NCBI GenBank assembly: GCA_027625915.1
Contig: JANTQA010000040.1
Location: 1 to 64,000, forward strand
Length of the DNA: 64,000 bases
Source: Anaeramoeba flamelloides
Taxonomy: Eukaryota > Metamonada > Anaeramoebidae
Direction of reading: 5' to 3'
In this document: positions 35,801 to 47,846 of the stretch, piece by piece
Layout of the letters: each line of letters starts with the position of its first letter
Position numbering within the stretch: the stretch's first letter is position 1
Position numbers and translations under genes: made by a program
Notes under the pieces: model-generated
What the model was told of the DNA's origin: nothing
The model's input: the letters and a program-made list of their open reading frames with translations, nothing else
Databases searched by the model: none

Positions 35801-38800
35801 ACATCGATCAAATACTTATTATCAGTCCTCTAAAAAATATTTAAATTTTATTCCTTTTAACAAATTTATTTCTTGATTGAAAAGTATTTTTATAAAAAAA
35901 ATTAATCTTTCAATAATTCTTAAATCCCAAAAAAAAAAAAAAAAAAACATTTTCAAATTAAAATTAATGTGATTAAAAAATTATGTAAATGAATGTTCTA
36001 AAAAGATTTTTATCATAAATTTCATAATATCATTTAATAGTATTATTAAAATAATTTTTTCTTTGATTAGCTTTAATAATTTTGAAAAAAAAAAAATTAT
36101 AATAAATTAAAAAAAAAAATATTTACTTGAGATTTTCGGATGAATTTTTTGTTGATTTTTCGGATTGTGAGCTAGTTTCTGAAAATAATTTATTTGTTGA
36201 ATTAAATAAACTTTGTATATAAATTATCATTAAAAAAATATCTTTTTGATTTACGGTTTCTACATTATTTGATTTTATGTATCCAATTAATTGAGTATCT
36301 TGAAAAAGAAGTGCAATTTCAACTTCATCATTTTGTTGCACAACATGCTGTAATTGATTTTCAACCTGTTTTACAATGTATCTTTTATGTGTCCGGCTAT
36401 TTGCTTGGACAAGAAACGATTGGTTATCTCTACTTAATCTAATCATGGTGTCAATTAATTGGGTGATCATAGCTTTTTTATTTCTTGCTGAAAATTGCCC
36501 ATCATATATTAATTTTTTCATAAATCTATTATTACATTTATCAAAATTGCATAAAAATATAAAATATTATGTTTGTATCAAAGAAATAATAATAATAATA
36601 ATAAAAAGAATTAATAATTTTATGACTATTGTTAATAACTATACCATTTATTTTTTGAATTTAAAATTATGTTAATGATTTATTCATTGAAAGATCAAAG
36701 CAAGTAAAGAAAATTTTATTGGAATAAAACAAAACAAGGAGAAGAAGTTGAAAATTGAAAATATTTCATAATGTATATATATATAAGATATTTCCAAAAA
36801 AAGTGGGAATTTTTTTTTATATTTCAAATAATATTCTCTTTGGGAGTATTTCAATTTGTAAATTGGTAAGAAATTAAGTGGAATATTAATATTAATTGAA
36901 TCAGTTACTGTTTGTTTGTATTTCGAAATATATTCACCGAAATATTTCCAAAAAATGAAAAAATATTACACACCTTTTTTTATGCAAAAACAATGGACGG
37001 CAAATTTCAATAAAAAACTGGAAATATGGAAAGGGTACAAATGATTTTTTAAACAACCAAAGGCAGTTATATGTTTTCATTTCTTGTGAAAATTTTGTCA
37101 AGGTTAAATCTCTTCGGAAAACAATTTTTTAGAGAAAAAAGAAGAAAATTAACCTCTCAATTTTCACTAACTCAAAAATATCCAATAAAAATTGTGATCA
37201 GAAACTTTGTTTTCTTTTAAGCAAAGTAATTCCTTACAAACTGAATTATTACGAGAATCAATTAGCGATAAATAACAATTTTAGATCTTTAAATAGTTTA
37301 TCAATCAAATTTAGTTGAATAAAGATATATTTTAAAATAAATTTGCCCTGTTTTTTTGGAAATAGCTTATAGACCCCTTAGAACCCCAAATAACCTAATT
37401 GTCTTTGAAATAAAAATTTGAATTTGAATTGTTATGAAAACATTCTATATAGAATTGATCAATAATTATCTTAGAATGAATTTTTTTTTTTAAAAATTGT
37501 AAAGAACAAATCATAAAAAAACAGTTTTAAAAATATTTTTCAACATTTAAACAATTTTTTTAAATTTCTGTGGTTTGTATTTATATGTTTGGTAACCAAA
37601 AAAAAAGTTGGTTTCAATTAATAGTTGCTCATTATAATACGGGTTTTTTTCAATTAGAAATAAGTTCTTGTGAGTAAAATATCTTGTTAAAAAGTTGATT
37701 AGATCCTTTATCATTGAAATTAAATTCATTTAATCAATTGCTCTTTTGTCTACTGTTAAATTGTAATGAAAAAAAATTTAATTATACTGGTTTTTGAATT
37801 TTAAATGGGAAAAAATTTTACTTCATTTTCTAAATTCCTTTTTCAAATAGTTGCCACAAATTACAACCTACTTCTTTGAGAAAGCTCAATTTATAAAAGA
37901 AAAATTTTAAAAATGAAGCGAAATTTTTTTCCCATTTATAATTCAAATACCAGTATCTGAAAAATTCAATAATGAAATCCCAAATTAATGTGAGTTAAAA
38001 TCATTTTAATTCTATTGTTTTGTTCAGATCTTTTTCTTTTTTAACCGACTGATTTATGAAAATACTGCTAAATTCGAATTAAAAAAAAAATTTTCTCTTA
38101 AATGTTCAATAAAGAACTGCTCAAATTAATGAGACAATTTTCGTTTTTATATCATTTTATCAAGGTGTTGTGTTTTTTGTTTTTTGTTTTAAGTGTGTGA
38201 AGAAACACTATTTTAGGTAATTGAACCAAAAAAATTTCCATGTATTAATTGTAACATGGTATTTTTGTTTGAAATGAAAAAAAGAAAGTTGATAATTCCC
38301 AATTTAACTTTGAAGACAAATTATAGATTACACACTTTTTTCCGTTTTGTGTATTAATCAATTTGGTTTCTGATCAAAGGCGGATTTTTAATGGCTTGCT
38401 TCGATCAGAAGCAAAAAGTGGTTGTGTGGTATAAGGTGAAAAAATGTGTTGTTTTAAATTGTATTTTTCATTCAAAATTTTCACAATAAATAAGCATTGT
38501 AAGAAAACAAAAAAAACGAAAAAAAAAAAAAGATAAAAAAAAGATAAAAAAGAAAAAAAAAACTGTTCTTACAATAAACCAAATTTCAAAAAAAACAATC
38601 CTTTAACCAATAGCAATTGTCTTTTTAAAAAAGCAATTGATTCTCCTTCTTGTCCAATTGCAATAAAAATTAAAGTGTTGTAATTATAAAAAACAATTTT
38701 GCTTTCTTTGCAAGTCCAGTATGTGAACTGCTGTCCAAATAATTCAGAAATGACTTCTTGCGAAGTGGAGATCGGTGCAAGGTTTACAGACTGATTTTCA

Positions 38801-38916
38801 TCTCCTTTAAAATAAACCGCATTTCCAGTTCGAGAGGTTAGTACAATAAATTGTGTTTCATTACCAAAAATTTGTTCTCCAAATTCTGACTCTGAAAATT
38901 CAGACTCTTGCATCAT
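29813..38916 (-). CDS. HPS1: HPS1 homologue, BLOC-3 subunit (longin-repeat Rab32/38 GEF)
   Basis: Four exons: 38916-38573, 36525-36127, 34455-34041 and 30202-29813. Introns are 2,047, 1,671 and 3,838 nt, all GT-AG (GTAAGA, GTAAAT, GTAAGT; acceptors ATAG, ATAG, AATAG). All phases agree and give 515 aa (human HPS1 700). Exon 1 matches the first longin domain (FIVLTSRTGNAVYF...NTLIFIAIGQ). Exon 3 ends with FPGLVHFILVDRT, almost the human FPGLVHFIYVDRT. Exon 4 continues GPLIKKKVWDLC, GEWCYSYTLWFED and KCWELYTLYTGLLP, matching the human C-terminal longin domain. HPS1 pairs with HPS4 in BLOC-3, which activates Rab32/38 for lysosome-related organelles. An upstream ATG at 38952 would add a hydrophobic MFFIFFIFVSTF leader unlikely in a cytosolic protein. 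Introns 1 and 3 hold transposons. Confidence 0.88.
30340..30515 (-). repeat. Dispersed repeat family C, inverted copy in HPS1 intron 3
   Basis: The reverse complement reads AATTTTTAAGAAAATATC, ACGGATATCAACTATT, ATTATTCGGCTTATTTCTT and AGAAACAAAGCTT, matching 8065-8255, 33495-33690 and 51835-52020. Confidence 0.7.
30816..31401. mobile_element. TA-flanked MITE M2 in HPS1 intron 3 (about 580 bp)
   Basis: Ends are AGGTATTTCCAAAAAAGTGG and, complemented, AGCTATTTCCAAAAAAGCGG, each flanked by TA. The body aligns along its length with 36786-37367 in the same orientation (CAATAAAAAACCGGAAATATG against CAATAAAAAACTGGAAATATG; CAGTTATATGTTTT in both). It has no open frame. TA duplications with short TIRs suit a Tc1/mariner-mobilised element. 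Confidence 0.78.
31577..31719. repeat. Fold-back with 56-bp arms in HPS1 intron 3
   Basis: 31577-31632 and 31664-31719 are near-perfect inverted copies (GTGTTCTAGGTTTTTTTGAG against CTCAAAAAAACCTAGAACAC), with a 31-bp spacer. Further partial copies of the same words (AAAATCTATTGATTTTCGTT) extend to about 31790. No target duplication is obvious. Confidence 0.75.
32290..32925 (+). mobile_element. Possible 3' end of a decayed LINE-like ORF in HPS1 intron 3
   Basis: An open stretch ending TRNKLKFKSYQYNTRQNAL is followed, after broken sequence, by a Cys pattern KICPCCQKKDDAVD. In a neighbouring frame LFIRECKRYEKTRRYWE follows. This is the layout of the C-terminal CxxC...H/C zinc knuckle of many non-LTR elements (CPxC...EHxLxECxxYxxxR). 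It is interrupted and cannot be functional. It is on the opposite strand to HPS1. An unrelated chance pattern is possible. Confidence 0.4.
33205..33470 (+). repeat. Dispersed repeat family D, copy 2
   Basis: The first half aligns with 6620-6800; the second half (CACAAATCTCAACACACTTC ... TTATTCAAATACCAGTA) aligns with 37826-37960 in HPS1 intron 1. It directly precedes a family C copy, so D and C may be parts of one longer element. Confidence 0.55.
33495..33690 (+). repeat. Dispersed repeat family C, copy in HPS1 intron 3
   Basis: Matches 8065-8255: TTGAGTTTTTCAATTTTTAA, GATATCAACAATTCTTTGAT, TATTATTCTGCTTATTTCTT and GAAACAAAGTTTA. Confidence 0.75.
35520..35775 (+). repeat. Dispersed repeat family E, copy 2, with strong hairpin (HPS1 intron 2)
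   Basis: Aligns with 20085-20420. Its hairpin is AATTCAAAAGAATAGAGTAA (35573) against TTACTCTATTCTTTCAAATT (35603): about 22 bp of stem with a 6-nt loop. The tail GAGTGCTGTAGAGTATTAAA resembles GAAGTGCCGTAGAGTGCCGT at 31514. Confidence 0.7.
36786..37367. mobile_element. TA-flanked MITE M2 in HPS1 intron 1
   Basis: Ends AGATATTTCCAAAAAAAGTG and, complemented, AGCTATTTCCAAAAAAACAG, with TA on both sides (36784-36785, 37368-37369). Same family and orientation as 30816-31401, with many substitutions between the two, so neither is a recent duplicate of the other. Confidence 0.78.
37826..37960 (+). repeat. Dispersed repeat family D-related copy in HPS1 intron 1
   Basis: Aligns with 33330-33465: CACAAATTACAACCTACTTC against CACAAATCTCAACACACTTC, and TTATAATTCAAATACCAGTA against TTATTATTCAAATACCAGTA. 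Confidence 0.55.
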
Positions 38917-39054
38917 AAAAGTAGAAACAAAAATAAAAAAAATGAAAAACACAAAATTTAATTCTTTTAAGGAGAATGGTCCTTGGAATAGGAAAAAAGA
39001 TTCTTTGTTTATCTTTTAATGATTAGTTCATGATTTTGTCTTGTAACAACTGTC

Positions 39055-39355
39055 AATCAAAAGTTAAAATAATCAAGATTTTTAAAAAAATGGAAGAAAT
39101 CATCCAAAATTATAAAAAACTGTTTTTGCGATCAAAAATTTAAAAGTATTTATCATTTTTCTATCAGTTCAAAAGAAATCAAAATCTCTTTTTGTTTTCT
39201 TTATCGTCGTTACAAAAAAGTATTTTTCTTAGGTCCTTTGACAAATTTTGAAAGAAAAACAAACAATATTTACAATATTTTTTTGTTTTAGTGATCCAGC
39301 AAAAAAAGATTCTTGAATTGAAAAAAATTCAAAAAATCAAAAAAAGGAAAAATTT
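39055..39355 (+). repeat. Dispersed repeat family A, copy 2
   Basis: Matches 5215-5500 (see there). It begins about 100 bp upstream of the HPS1 start region, so it may overlap that gene's promoter. Confidence 0.7.
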
Positions 39356-39916
39356 AAAAATCAACAAAGAATTTTTTAATATATTTTTCTAAATTTTAAA
39401 AAACAAAAAAATAATTCCAAATCATCACAATTATGTTTCAAACAGGAAAATTTTGTACCAAGTGTTTGGGAATGTTTGTTATTTATATTTTGATTTCTTA
39501 TTCTCTAAAGTTATGTATCATGATGATACCTCATATTTCAAAAGCATTAATAGGGTAGTGTTTGTTATTTTTATAAAAAAAGATCGGTTTTTTTTGATTT
39601 TTTGAATCTATTCATTTGTTTGTTTAAGTGTTTTTTATTAGATCAAATATCTGGGAATATGCTCGTTATTTCTATTTTTATTTATTTTACTTGTGAAGGC
39701 TTGAAAACTGGATCATGAGTAGAATAATAAAAAAATATTTTATAACTATCGTATAACCTCTATATAACAACAATCTTATATATATTGTTATTTTTTTTTA
39801 CCAAAATTATAATAATCTTTTTAGAAAATGTTATAATTTGTATTATTATTATTATTATTATAAAAAGTTTCAAATTTTTCAATTGTTTTTTTTATTTCAA
39901 ACAATTCATTATATTC

Positions 39917-40105
39917 AGTTCTACTTTTAAGCAATAAACTTTCAATCAGATTTAATACACAAAAAAATTTCAAATTAATGTATATAATTGGAATTAGTTT
40001 TGACATAAATTATTTTACAATAATTTGGATTTTGTGCTTAAAAATGGAAATTGTTTTTGTATCGGAATTTTCTTTTAGAGTTTTTTGCTTGCAAAGTGGA
40101 ATAGC
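39917..40105. mobile_element. Degenerate M1-like MITE
   Basis: The left end CAGTTCTACTTTTAAGCAAT resembles the M1 terminal repeat (CAGTTCCACTTTTAAGGCAC). The right end, complemented, contains ATTCCACTTTGCAAGCAA and later words of the M1 arm. Clearly older than the other two copies; exact ends are uncertain. Confidence 0.4.
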
Positions 40106-40219
40106 CCATAAAAATACACCTCAGAAGATACCAATGCAATTAAAAATTTTATATAAGTTAGTTATTAGTAATTTAAAACTAGATTTAAGTAATTTTTAAT
40201 AATTTCTGCATAAATCATT

Positions 40220-40600
40220 ACAACATAAGAGTAAATATGAATGATGTAAAAAATAGAGTTTTTACAATTTTAAAGATAACTAAAGAGTTCCATTCATTTA
40301 TAGAAATTTTGGAAATAGTAAATATAATATTTGATTATCATATTAGAATAAGAACTATTTTAATCAAAAAATCGTTTGGTAAATGTCAATCTTTCAAATC
40401 TAGAAATAAATCATTTTTCAAACATGGTATTGGTAATTACCAAACGATTTTTTATTGAAAATCCATTCTTTGAAATTTAAAATCAAAATGTATATTTTGT
40501 TGACTATTTCTAAAATTTGTATAAATACATGAAACTCTTTATTTATATTTAAAATTGTAAAAACTCTATTTTTTCCAACATATCTTATTTACACTTGTGG
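40220..40600. mobile_element. Fold-back element with about 170-bp arms
   Basis: The left arm 40220-40393 and right arm 40428-40600 are inverted repeats. AAAATAGAGTTTTTACAATT (40250) pairs with AATTGTAAAAACTCTATTTT (40553), and AAAAAATCGTTTGGTAA (40367) with TTACCAAACGATTTTTT (40436). The spacer is about 35 bp. Arms are well matched at both ends and looser in the middle. Non-coding. Confidence 0.8.
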
Positions 40601-41322
40601 AATTTCTAGTGATAAGTTTTTACAAAAAAAAACATGAAAAAAACACCTTTGTCTTCAAAATAATATCTTACTTGGTGTAGAAATAATCGGAATATGTCTT
40701 AATCTGAATTAAAATAAAGCGTGATATTTATTTTCTATGTTTAGAAGTCTTTTATAGCTCCACTCCCAGTTATTAATGAGAATATTTTATATTAATAACT
40801 TCAAACAAAACAAAAGAAAAGAAAAGAAAGTTCATAAAAAATTTTATAAAAACATTACATTCTACACTTTCGAATTAAATCAAGGAAATCTTCTTTATTG
40901 GATTGAGATATTGAGGAACGGATTAAAAATTAAAATTTAAAAAATATTCAAAGATGATAATATAATCCTGATAACTCAGAAAAAACTAATTATTTTTTTT
41001 GAAATTAATTTTAGTAAAAATTTTTATAAAAATCTTTGTGATAATTGAATTGAGTTATTTATATTATTTCCGATCTTGATTATTAATTCTTGAATTGTAT
41101 TAAATTTTTATATAATATTTTTTTTTATATTTCCAGATTTGATAAGTTAAAAATACAAATTTTTTCAATAAAAAATTTTTTTAAATAAAAATTATTCGTT
41201 TCAATAAATTAACGAATAATTTTTATTTTTAATTTCTACCATTTTTTGATTTTTTAAACAAAAATAAAAAAAAAAATTATATTTTGAAATTAATAAATAT
41301 ATAATTAATTGTGTATATGCAT

Positions 41323-41487
<165 letters not shown>

Positions 41488-42509
41488 AACATCTGTTTCT
41501 ACTCAAAAATTAAAAATTATAAAAAATTGATAAAAAATTCAAAGTGTCAGTTAAAATATCTTGTGTAATGAATAATTATTCATTAAAGTATATTTAATTT
41601 CATAATAAATGGTACATTTTTTATTCATTTTTTTTTATTTAATTTTAATTTTAAAATAAAATATTTCTGGTATATAGAAATGAATATTAAAATAATAATT
41701 TTTTTATTATAATACATATCTTCAATTTATAAAAATATTAATTTTCAAAATTTGATTTTTAATGGGACAATTATTTTGAATGGAGTTGATTTTAGGTAAT
41801 TTTGGTTAAAAAAATCCTGAATTTTTTTGGTGTAAAACTTGATTTGTTTTTTTCATTAAATCTCAAATTTTTTTAACTTTTCGAAACACTTTTCAAAAAA
41901 AAAAAATTAACATAATTTTTTTGTTAAATTTCCAATTGATAATTCAAATAATCATAGAAAAAAAAAGGTTAAAATATTTTAAAAGATTTTTTATAAATTA
42001 TTTTTTTATTGTATACTATAAAAAAATTGATTTTTGATTTTAAAATTCTCTTTCAATATTAATTCTTTATTAATTTTATATTTTAGAATCTTTTTATATT
42101 AATTTTTTAATGAAATTGTTTTTTTTTTGTTTTTTTATACTTTTTTCAAAAAATGAAATACTATACAATCTTTTTAATTTCTGATTACTCTATTTTGAAT
42201 TTTGAAAAGAATCACCATTATCAAATACTCAAAACATTTTGTTGTTTTTTGATAGGTATTTTTTTGTATTCTTTCTTTCAAACCCCAATTGTTTATTAAT
42301 ATTCTTATTAATTGAATACAGGTGTTATAGAAACGTTTATAAGAGGATTTACCTTCTATAATCTAAAAAAAAAAAAAAAAAAAAGTTCTAGAAACCATTT
42401 ATAAAAGTTTTTAAATCAAAAAAACAATTTTTTTGTATTTGAAAAAAAGAAAAAATAATCCTTCTTTTTTCAAGAATTCGGAACTTGGATCAAATAGGAT
42501 TTCTGTGGC

Positions 42510-43185
42510 TATTCTTTCAACAGGAAATTACTTTGATAAAATTTTATACTTGGTTTTATTATCCCAAATACTCTTGGTATTATAAGAATAAAAATGTCAG
42601 ATCTATCAGTTCTTCCAAATATTAATTAAAGGGATTTTATTGTAAAAATAATTCTAATCACCAATCTCAAAAAAATCCTCTAATTATTATTCTTAGATTT
42701 CTGAAATAATTCTTTTTTATATACCAAGTCAATTTAGTCTCAGTAGAATTCGTTTTGAGTGTTTTATTTAACTAAAATTCAATTTTTAAATTTTTATTTG
42801 TCCAATTAAAAACTTTTTTAAAATCAAAAGTAATTTTTGAAAAATAAAAAAATCCAAAGAAAGCAAATTTTCGAGAGACAATATAAATGATCTCCAAAAC
42901 TCATAATCAACAACAACTATGACAACACATCCCTTTAAATATTATTTTAGTTTTGGAATATTTCAAAGATGAGGGGAATTATTACCTAATGAAGAAAAAC
43001 TAAAAATTTTCAATGTTAGAATAACTTTGTTTGGCTTGAAAAAAAAGTTACCAACTTTAGAGTTCAACCGATTAAAAGAGAAAAAATTCACCCAATCATT
43101 CCTCTCTTAACAAAAAAATAACAAATTGTTTCCAAATAGAGGAAAACTGAATTGAAAATTTTGATCGAGTAAGATTTAATCATTT
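42510..43185 (-). repeat. Dispersed repeat family R1, inverted copy abutting the HAP2 start
   Basis: The reverse complement matches 6003-6625 over most of its length, including AATAATTCCCCTCATCTTTG, AATATTCCAAAACTAAA and GCCAAACAAAGTTATTCT. It also matches 55830-56715 in the same orientation. The repeat ends within about 15 bp of the HAP2 ATG, so the HAP2 promoter and 5' leader probably lie inside it. Confidence 0.75.
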
Positions 43186-43193
43186 TTTGTATT

Positions 43194-46100
43194 ATGAAAT
43201 TATTATTTATTTTAATATTTCTTTTTCTTCCTCTGTACGAAAGTAGTTGTCCTTTTGTAGTCAATGGATCAACTCCAGATTCTGGGACAGCTATTACTTC
43301 GGATCAGGATTTTAGTTTAATTGTTAGCTTTTCTGAAAATGTTTTGTTGATTGACAACATGGATTTGCTTGATCTACGCACGATCTCTTCTGTTGAATTA
43401 CAAAATTGGTTTTTTGATAATTTCCGGCAAGAGGAATACCACAATTTGGCACCTATTCATTTAGTTCGTCAAGAGACTGATTCTATCATTAACCCAACTC
43501 AGGTAAATTTAGTTATAACAACAGAACAGCAAGGTAACCAAATTAATGTGATCTTTCAAGGATCTTCAATTACACCTTCAAGGTAATTTTTAAACAGTTT
43601 AATATTTATTTTTCTTTTTTGGAACAAAAGAACGAAATTCGTTTTTTATTTTTTCCTTTATTTTCTTTTTTTCTTGTTTTTGTTCGTAAATTTTGGGCTT
43701 TTTGAAGAAAAAAAATATTTTACTTTTTTTTATTAAATCACTGTAATCATTGTTCGCGAATTTTTATAAGCTATTTGTTTTACCCACTCAGAATTCAATT
43801 TTATTGATACAAATTGATTTCCTCGGTTCGAGTAGTTTAGTACATTTATCTCTTATTAAAATTCTTGGTAAGTCACAGATCTTAAAAGTCTAATAAAAGT
43901 AACAAAAAAGAAAAAACAAACAATAAATAAAAATTCGAAATCAATCTCCAAAAAGACAAGAAAAATATAGATAAGTTAATACAAGAGTGATTGTATGTAT
44001 TTTTTACACAATTTTTTTTCTTTGGTTTTTAAAATAAGAAAATTACCGACTTACTAACGATGTTAAATCTATTAAAGAATTAATTAAAGGACACAATTAA
44101 CAAAAAAAAAAAAACGAACAAAAAATTAATTATGAAAAGTAAAATGGAAATTTTAGATGCCAGTTCTACAACGATCAAGAAAGTAAATAACAAATTGTTG
44201 GTGAGTACTCATCCAAGTAATTTAAATTTTTTTTTAAAACTCAAAATTGAGAGAACCAATAAAAAATGAGGTCAATTGACCTTCATATAAGTTTTGGTTT
44301 AAAATTCTCTAACAAAATAAATTTATTTAATAGGTATTTACAAAAATATGAAAAGTGAATTAGATCAAAAAAAAACTGATTAACTCGTTATGGTATTTCC
44401 TAGTATTTTGAAGTTTGTCAATTTTTATTTTGAAAAAGAAAATAGGATTTTCAAAAATTTTCTGAAATAATAACAAATAAGATAATCAATACCGAAGACA
44501 CAAACCAACTTTAAAAACTTTAAGGGGCCATTACTCTACTACAGCAAGGAAAAATTTTAAAATATGTTATTGGCTGTATTCATTACCTCAAGAATTTTGA
44601 AGATACGAAGTGTCAAAAAATTCTGATCGACTAAGAAACCCATAAAAAAAAATATGTTTTTTGTTAGATCAAATTTTTTTTTTCCATTTTTTTCTGAAAT
44701 TAAAAACTATTAAATTCATTTTATTTCTCAGATTATAAACTATTTTTTACCCCTTTTCATTGCCATTTTGATCATTATTATACAATAACAAGCCTTTGTT
44801 ACCAGGAATATTAATATAAAGATTTTTTTTCAATTTTGAGATAATTATTTTGGTTAACCAAAAAAAATGATTTATCTAACCAATTGAAAAATATTTTTAT
44901 TTAACAAAGAAGGATAGTTATAATCATAAAATTTTTAAAGTCATTTAAAAATTTTACCCAGAATTTTTGTTTTAAGATAAAATTCGATTTTTCAAAATAA
45001 AATTTTCTACAAGATATTTGGGAATTAAGTAATTATATCTTAAAAATTCAAAATCAATTTTTTTCTCTGACAAAAATGTTTTAAATTGTTAAAAGGTTAC
45101 TTGTGAATAAGATCAAACAATTTTTTAAAAAAATTTTTTTGCAATTTTTTTTCATTTTTTGTAAACCAAAAAACAACTTTTTTAAAAACCTTAAAGAATA
45201 AAAATTTTTTGCCGAATAGATCTCAATTTAATCGATAAACATTTTGTTAAATTTCTTTCAAATATTCATTTCTTAAATCACCTATACTTCAATTAGTTTT
45301 ATTGGCTGAGATTTTTATTGAAATATCAATTATTAAAAATAAAAATGTAAAAATAAAAAATTTTGTTTCAAAATCAAGACTTTCCAACCTATAACTAAAA
45401 ATAATGTTTTTTCATTTTCAAGAATTAACTTAAGGGATTAGCGTCACCCTAGATTTCTCTATAATCAAAGTATGTTGTAATTGGGTGTAAATGGTATTAG
45501 TGCACCATGGCTCAAATAGCTCTAAAAAATCTATTATAAATCTTATTGCACAATAAATTATTACATTTTTTACTAATGATCACAATTAAAAAATTTCATT
45601 TTGAAAAATTTTTTTTTTTTAATTCCTTTTCCAAATCCAAAAATAAAAACCCGAAATACAGTATTCTGGTATTTAATAATTTATATTTAGAACTTGCAAA
45701 AGTAACTATTTTTATAATTTTTGAATTTCAAAGATTAACTCAATAATCATCAACATAAAAGTACAAAGACTGATTAGTTTTGTTTGCTTTTGATAAGTCT
45801 ACTTATAGCATCAATCTATTTCCATGATTTGAGAAATAATTTGACAAAAAACTTTATTTGTTAATTATTTAATTTTTAAAAAAAAACGAATTTTTTAGCC
45901 ACTAATCTACATTTCGCCAGAAATTTAAGAAAGATATTTTATGACTTTGTAGTCTGAATATTGATAATTCAATCTTTAAATTTATGGCGAAATGCAGATT
46001 TTATTCTGAATTTGCTGGGTTTTTTACTAATACATAGATCATTTTTAATTGATGAGATCAACAAATATTACTACTTTGCAATCGATTTTTTAGAGACATT

Positions 46101-47799
46101 TGAACCATGTAACACTAATGTGGTTAGGTCCAAGAACAACATACTTTGATCCTAGGCTTCTCCTTGGTAGACGCTAATCCCTTAATTGTAAATAAAAATA
46201 AATAGGTTACTTTTTTTTCGTTTTATATTGGAAACATGCAAATTTTGGATTTCAAAAAAGAGACCAAAATTAATAAATTGTCTAAATGAGGTTAACTTAT
46301 TTATTTCATAAGTCGAAACACAAATTACACAAAAAAATTTTTTTTCAAGATCCTAAAAAGATTTCATTTCATTTTTAAAAAATACTACTCCCTTAAATAA
46401 TAATTAACAAAAGTCTATCTCTTGGAAAATTAAATTTCATTTTTAAATAAAAGTTAAATACTTTCAAAAATATTTTAATAAAATAAATTACGTCAATTGT
46501 CGGTTCTGGTATATTTTTAAAATTGCTGTTTCTGATTAATTAATATTAAAATTAGCATCTTTTAAAATTGATTAAACTCATTTTTCTAAAAAATGTAACA
46601 ATCTATGAAAAAAATTTTCAACTGAATTTCCAGATAATAATTAATTGTATTACTGATATAAATTACCAAAAATAGTAAAATATTAATTTTATAAGTTTGA
46701 AGAGATGTTTACTAACAAATAAAAAAAACAATTAATTATGTTATATTTTTTTATTCCCAAACAACACATTATTTTGAAAAAAAAAAAAAAAAAAAAAACA
46801 ATATAGCACTTTTATTATTTATGTCTTAGATGATCTTTTCCAATCTACTGAAGAACCATGCGAATTTAAATTAACAAGTCAATCTAATCTATATTATTAT
46901 ACTTCTGGTGCCAGTGGGGAATTATGTTTAAATTATGTTGCAAATCCAAAATATTCATATTGCCCAAACGATATCCAGCCATATATACCCAAAAAGGAAA
47001 ATAGTAGTTATTCTCGTAACTGTGAATTTGATTTCACTTCAGATTTAATTATCGAGCCATGCACAATCAATAACAATTCGAATGTGGAAAATTGTAGTTA
47101 TGTAATTAAAGGAGATCTTAAGATTGTTAATAGTGGGAATAGCGAAAGAATTAATTTTGATTATCTTGCTGTAAAAAATTCAACAGATGGCTTTCTATAT
47201 TATTTAAAAGACAGTGACGAATATAAATTAGAAATCCAGAAGCACAATCCTATTGTAAGTATTAAAATTCTTGAATACAATCAAACCATTTATAATGCAG
47301 AAGAATTTACAACTGCAAAATACGACTTTATTTTGCTCGAAAATAATGGGTATATTGAGAGATCTTCAAGTGAGGAATTTCTCGATTGGCTGAATAGTCT
47401 TAAAAATGATCCTGAAGTTACTGTAGCGTCAAGCCCACAGATTTATGGTAATGAAACAATTGAAACAATTGAGGCATATGAAGATGTTTATGCTGAATTT
47501 TACGATACAAGAATTTCTACAACAGAAAATGCAATAATTTTTACATGGGAAAAGGATATCCAAATTTGGAAAAAAGAGAGTCTTGAATCAAGAGGATTTG
47601 ATTGTGATCAGTGTTCAACAAGATCATTTGATACATTTTATGCTCAAAAAATAAATCATAAACTAAAATTGGATAAAGAAAATCCATTGAGAGTGCTTTT
47701 TATTTCTAATGATATTTCCGAATTTGAAATTGACAATAAGTTATCAATTAAAATATTTGAATGCAACAATAAAAACAACAACAATAATAATAATAATAA

Positions 47800-47846
<47 letters not shown>

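Noticed and set aside
36581-36605. CRISPR-like or other array from regularly spaced short repeats in AT-rich introns
   Set aside because: Only simple AATAAT microsatellite; there are no unique spacers, and the genome is clearly eukaryotic.
38917-38952. Hydrophobic leader MFFIFFIFVSTF as a signal peptide of HPS1
   Set aside because: HPS1 is a cytosolic longin protein, and Met codons directly after the leader give a normal N-terminus. The leader is probably 5' leader sequence.
46830-46860. HAP2 exon 2 starting after the TCTTAG at 46829
   Set aside because: It would be out of phase with the donor at 43583; the ATATAG at 46806 is in phase and keeps the frame open.
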